This document shows positions 4,692 to 5,391 of a DNA stretch of 5,391 nucleotides, in pieces. The DNA is from DAOUBP01 sp964513075 (lineage in GTDB: Bacteria; Chloroflexota; Anaerolineae; CG2-30-64-16). The notes under the pieces were generated by a model, which made no database searches, had not been told where the DNA came from, and was given only the letters and a program-made list of their open reading frames with translations. The position numbers and the translations under genes are program-made. The stretch spans positions 1 through 5,391 of the forward strand of contig CAZELR010000148.1 in NCBI GenBank assembly GCA_964513075.1, in the 5' to 3' direction. Each line of letters starts with the position of its first letter. The stretch's first letter is position 1.

Positions 4692-5391
4692 ATGACAAAT
4701 CAATCCGGCTTCGGTTCGGCCCAAACGGGGGCCATCGTTCTGCTGGCCGCGGTGGCGCTGGTCCTGCTTGCCCTGGCGGCGCTGGGGCTGCGCAACCGCA
4801 CCATCGTCAAACTGGGCGTGCGCAACATTCCGCGGCGCCGGTCCCAATCGGCCCTCATCGTCCTGGGTCTGACGTTGAGCACCATCATCATCGTCAGCAG
4901 CCTGAGCATCGGCGACACGCTCAGCTTCTCGGTGCGCCGCCACGCCATCAACGCGTACGGCGCCATCGACCAGGTGATCTCGCCGCCCCTGCTGTCAGCG
5001 CTGGCCGGACTCGCCACGGATGCCGCGGAGGGGGATAGCTTAAGCGACGCGCTGGCCGGCTCCGAGCTGGCCGGCGTGCTGGACGGGGACCTGCTCAGCA
5101 TCCTGGGCTTGCTCCAGGAGGGGCTGCCGGGCATCAGCGAAGCGCGCTACGCGCAGCTCAGGGATCAGGCCCAGGCCGACCCGGCCACCGCAGCGGTGGT
5201 GGACGGGCTGGCGCCCTCCATCGCGTTCCCGACCATCATCCGTGACCGGACCAGCGGCCAGGGCATCCCCCTGGGGTTCATCGTAGCCGTGAACAACGAG
5301 TACGACGAGCAGTTCGGCCTGACGACGGTGGACGGCAAGCCGGTGCAGATGGAGGCGCTGCGCACGGGCGTGGGGAACATCTTTGCCGAGG
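4692..5391 (+). CDS. FtsX/MacB-like ABC transporter permease, N-terminal part (runs off the window)
   Basis: The first 233 codons are open to the window edge with no stop. Residues 13-33 form a hydrophobic helix. A basic stretch then reads LGVRNIPRRRSQ (41-52), typical of the cytoplasmic lead-in to the first core helix of FtsX permeases. The second helix is at about 53-72. What follows (about 75 onward) is the beginning of a large extracytoplasmic domain, including an Ala/Leu/Gly/Asp-rich helical section (98-145) and a more compact part (175-233). The pairing with the LolD/MacB-type ATPase supports an exporter or lipoprotein/envelope-remodelling role; the substrate cannot be read from this part. 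The additional helix before the RNIPRRR motif differs from the simplest MacB or LolC layout. The start is supported by AGGAG at 4682-4686. Confidence 0.85.
   Translation, partial: MTNQSGFGSAQTGAIVLLAAVALVLLALAALGLRNRTIVKLGVRNIPRRRSQSALIVLGLTLSTIIIVSSLSIGDTLSFSVRRHAINAYGAIDQVISPPLLSALAGLATDAAEGDSLSDALAGSELAGVLDGDLLSILGLLQEGLPGISEARYAQLRDQAQADPATAAVVDGLAPSIAFPTIIRDRTSGQGIPLGFIVAVNNEYDEQFGLTTVDGKPVQMEALRTGVGNIFAE

Overview
The window is about 5.4 kb of bacterial DNA with every credible gene on the + strand. The GC-rich genes, the lipoprotein with a Pro/Ala/Thr-rich linker, the palindromic intergenic repeats and the ABC/FtsX export operon suggest Chloroflexota (Anaerolineae- or Caldilineae-like), perhaps from a metagenome. 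This is an inference from style; no marker gene is present.

Layout: 1-179 is a leader with a possible C-terminal gene remnant and one copy of a 22-bp direct repeat. 180-1328 is a membrane-anchored alpha/beta hydrolase of the proline iminopeptidase-like (S33) type. 1329-1484 is an intergenic region with a perfect 12-bp palindrome, a candidate promoter and the second copy of the 22-bp repeat. 1485-2081 is a CPBP (Rce1/CAAX-type) intramembrane protease. 2168-3016 is a lipoprotein: signal peptide, DUF333 domain, then two protein-identical tandem domains. 3017-3192 is intergenic with a long inverted repeat. 3193 to about 3764 is an isoprenylcysteine carboxyl methyltransferase (ICMT)-family membrane protein whose frame has lost its stop codon. 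3776-4534 is an ABC ATPase of the LolD/MacB type. 4502-4673 is an 86-bp palindrome-rich element present as two tandem copies. From 4692 to the right edge is the start of an FtsX/MacB-like permease.

How the genes work together: only the ATPase and permease form a clear functional unit, probably a mechanotransmission-type exporter acting on lipoproteins, peptides or the envelope. The ICMT gene abuts the ATPase and its 3' end overlaps the ATPase ribosome binding site, so the two are probably co-transcribed. Base composition alternates. Sampled 60-bp blocks give 45% GC in the hydrolase (781-840), 52% in the CPBP gene (1681-1740) and 42% in the ICMT gene (3481-3540). The lipoprotein gives 68% (2581-2640) and the ATPase 78% (4141-4200). 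The three AT-richer genes look like single-gene acquisitions placed among GC-rich resident genes.

Most noteworthy are the repeat pair that separates the ABC subunit genes and supplies the ATPase stop codon, the ICMT frame running out of frame through the ATPase, and the recent in-gene duplication in the lipoprotein, where a former stop appears to have become a CAG codon. I found no clear evidence of a wholly new multi-gene system.
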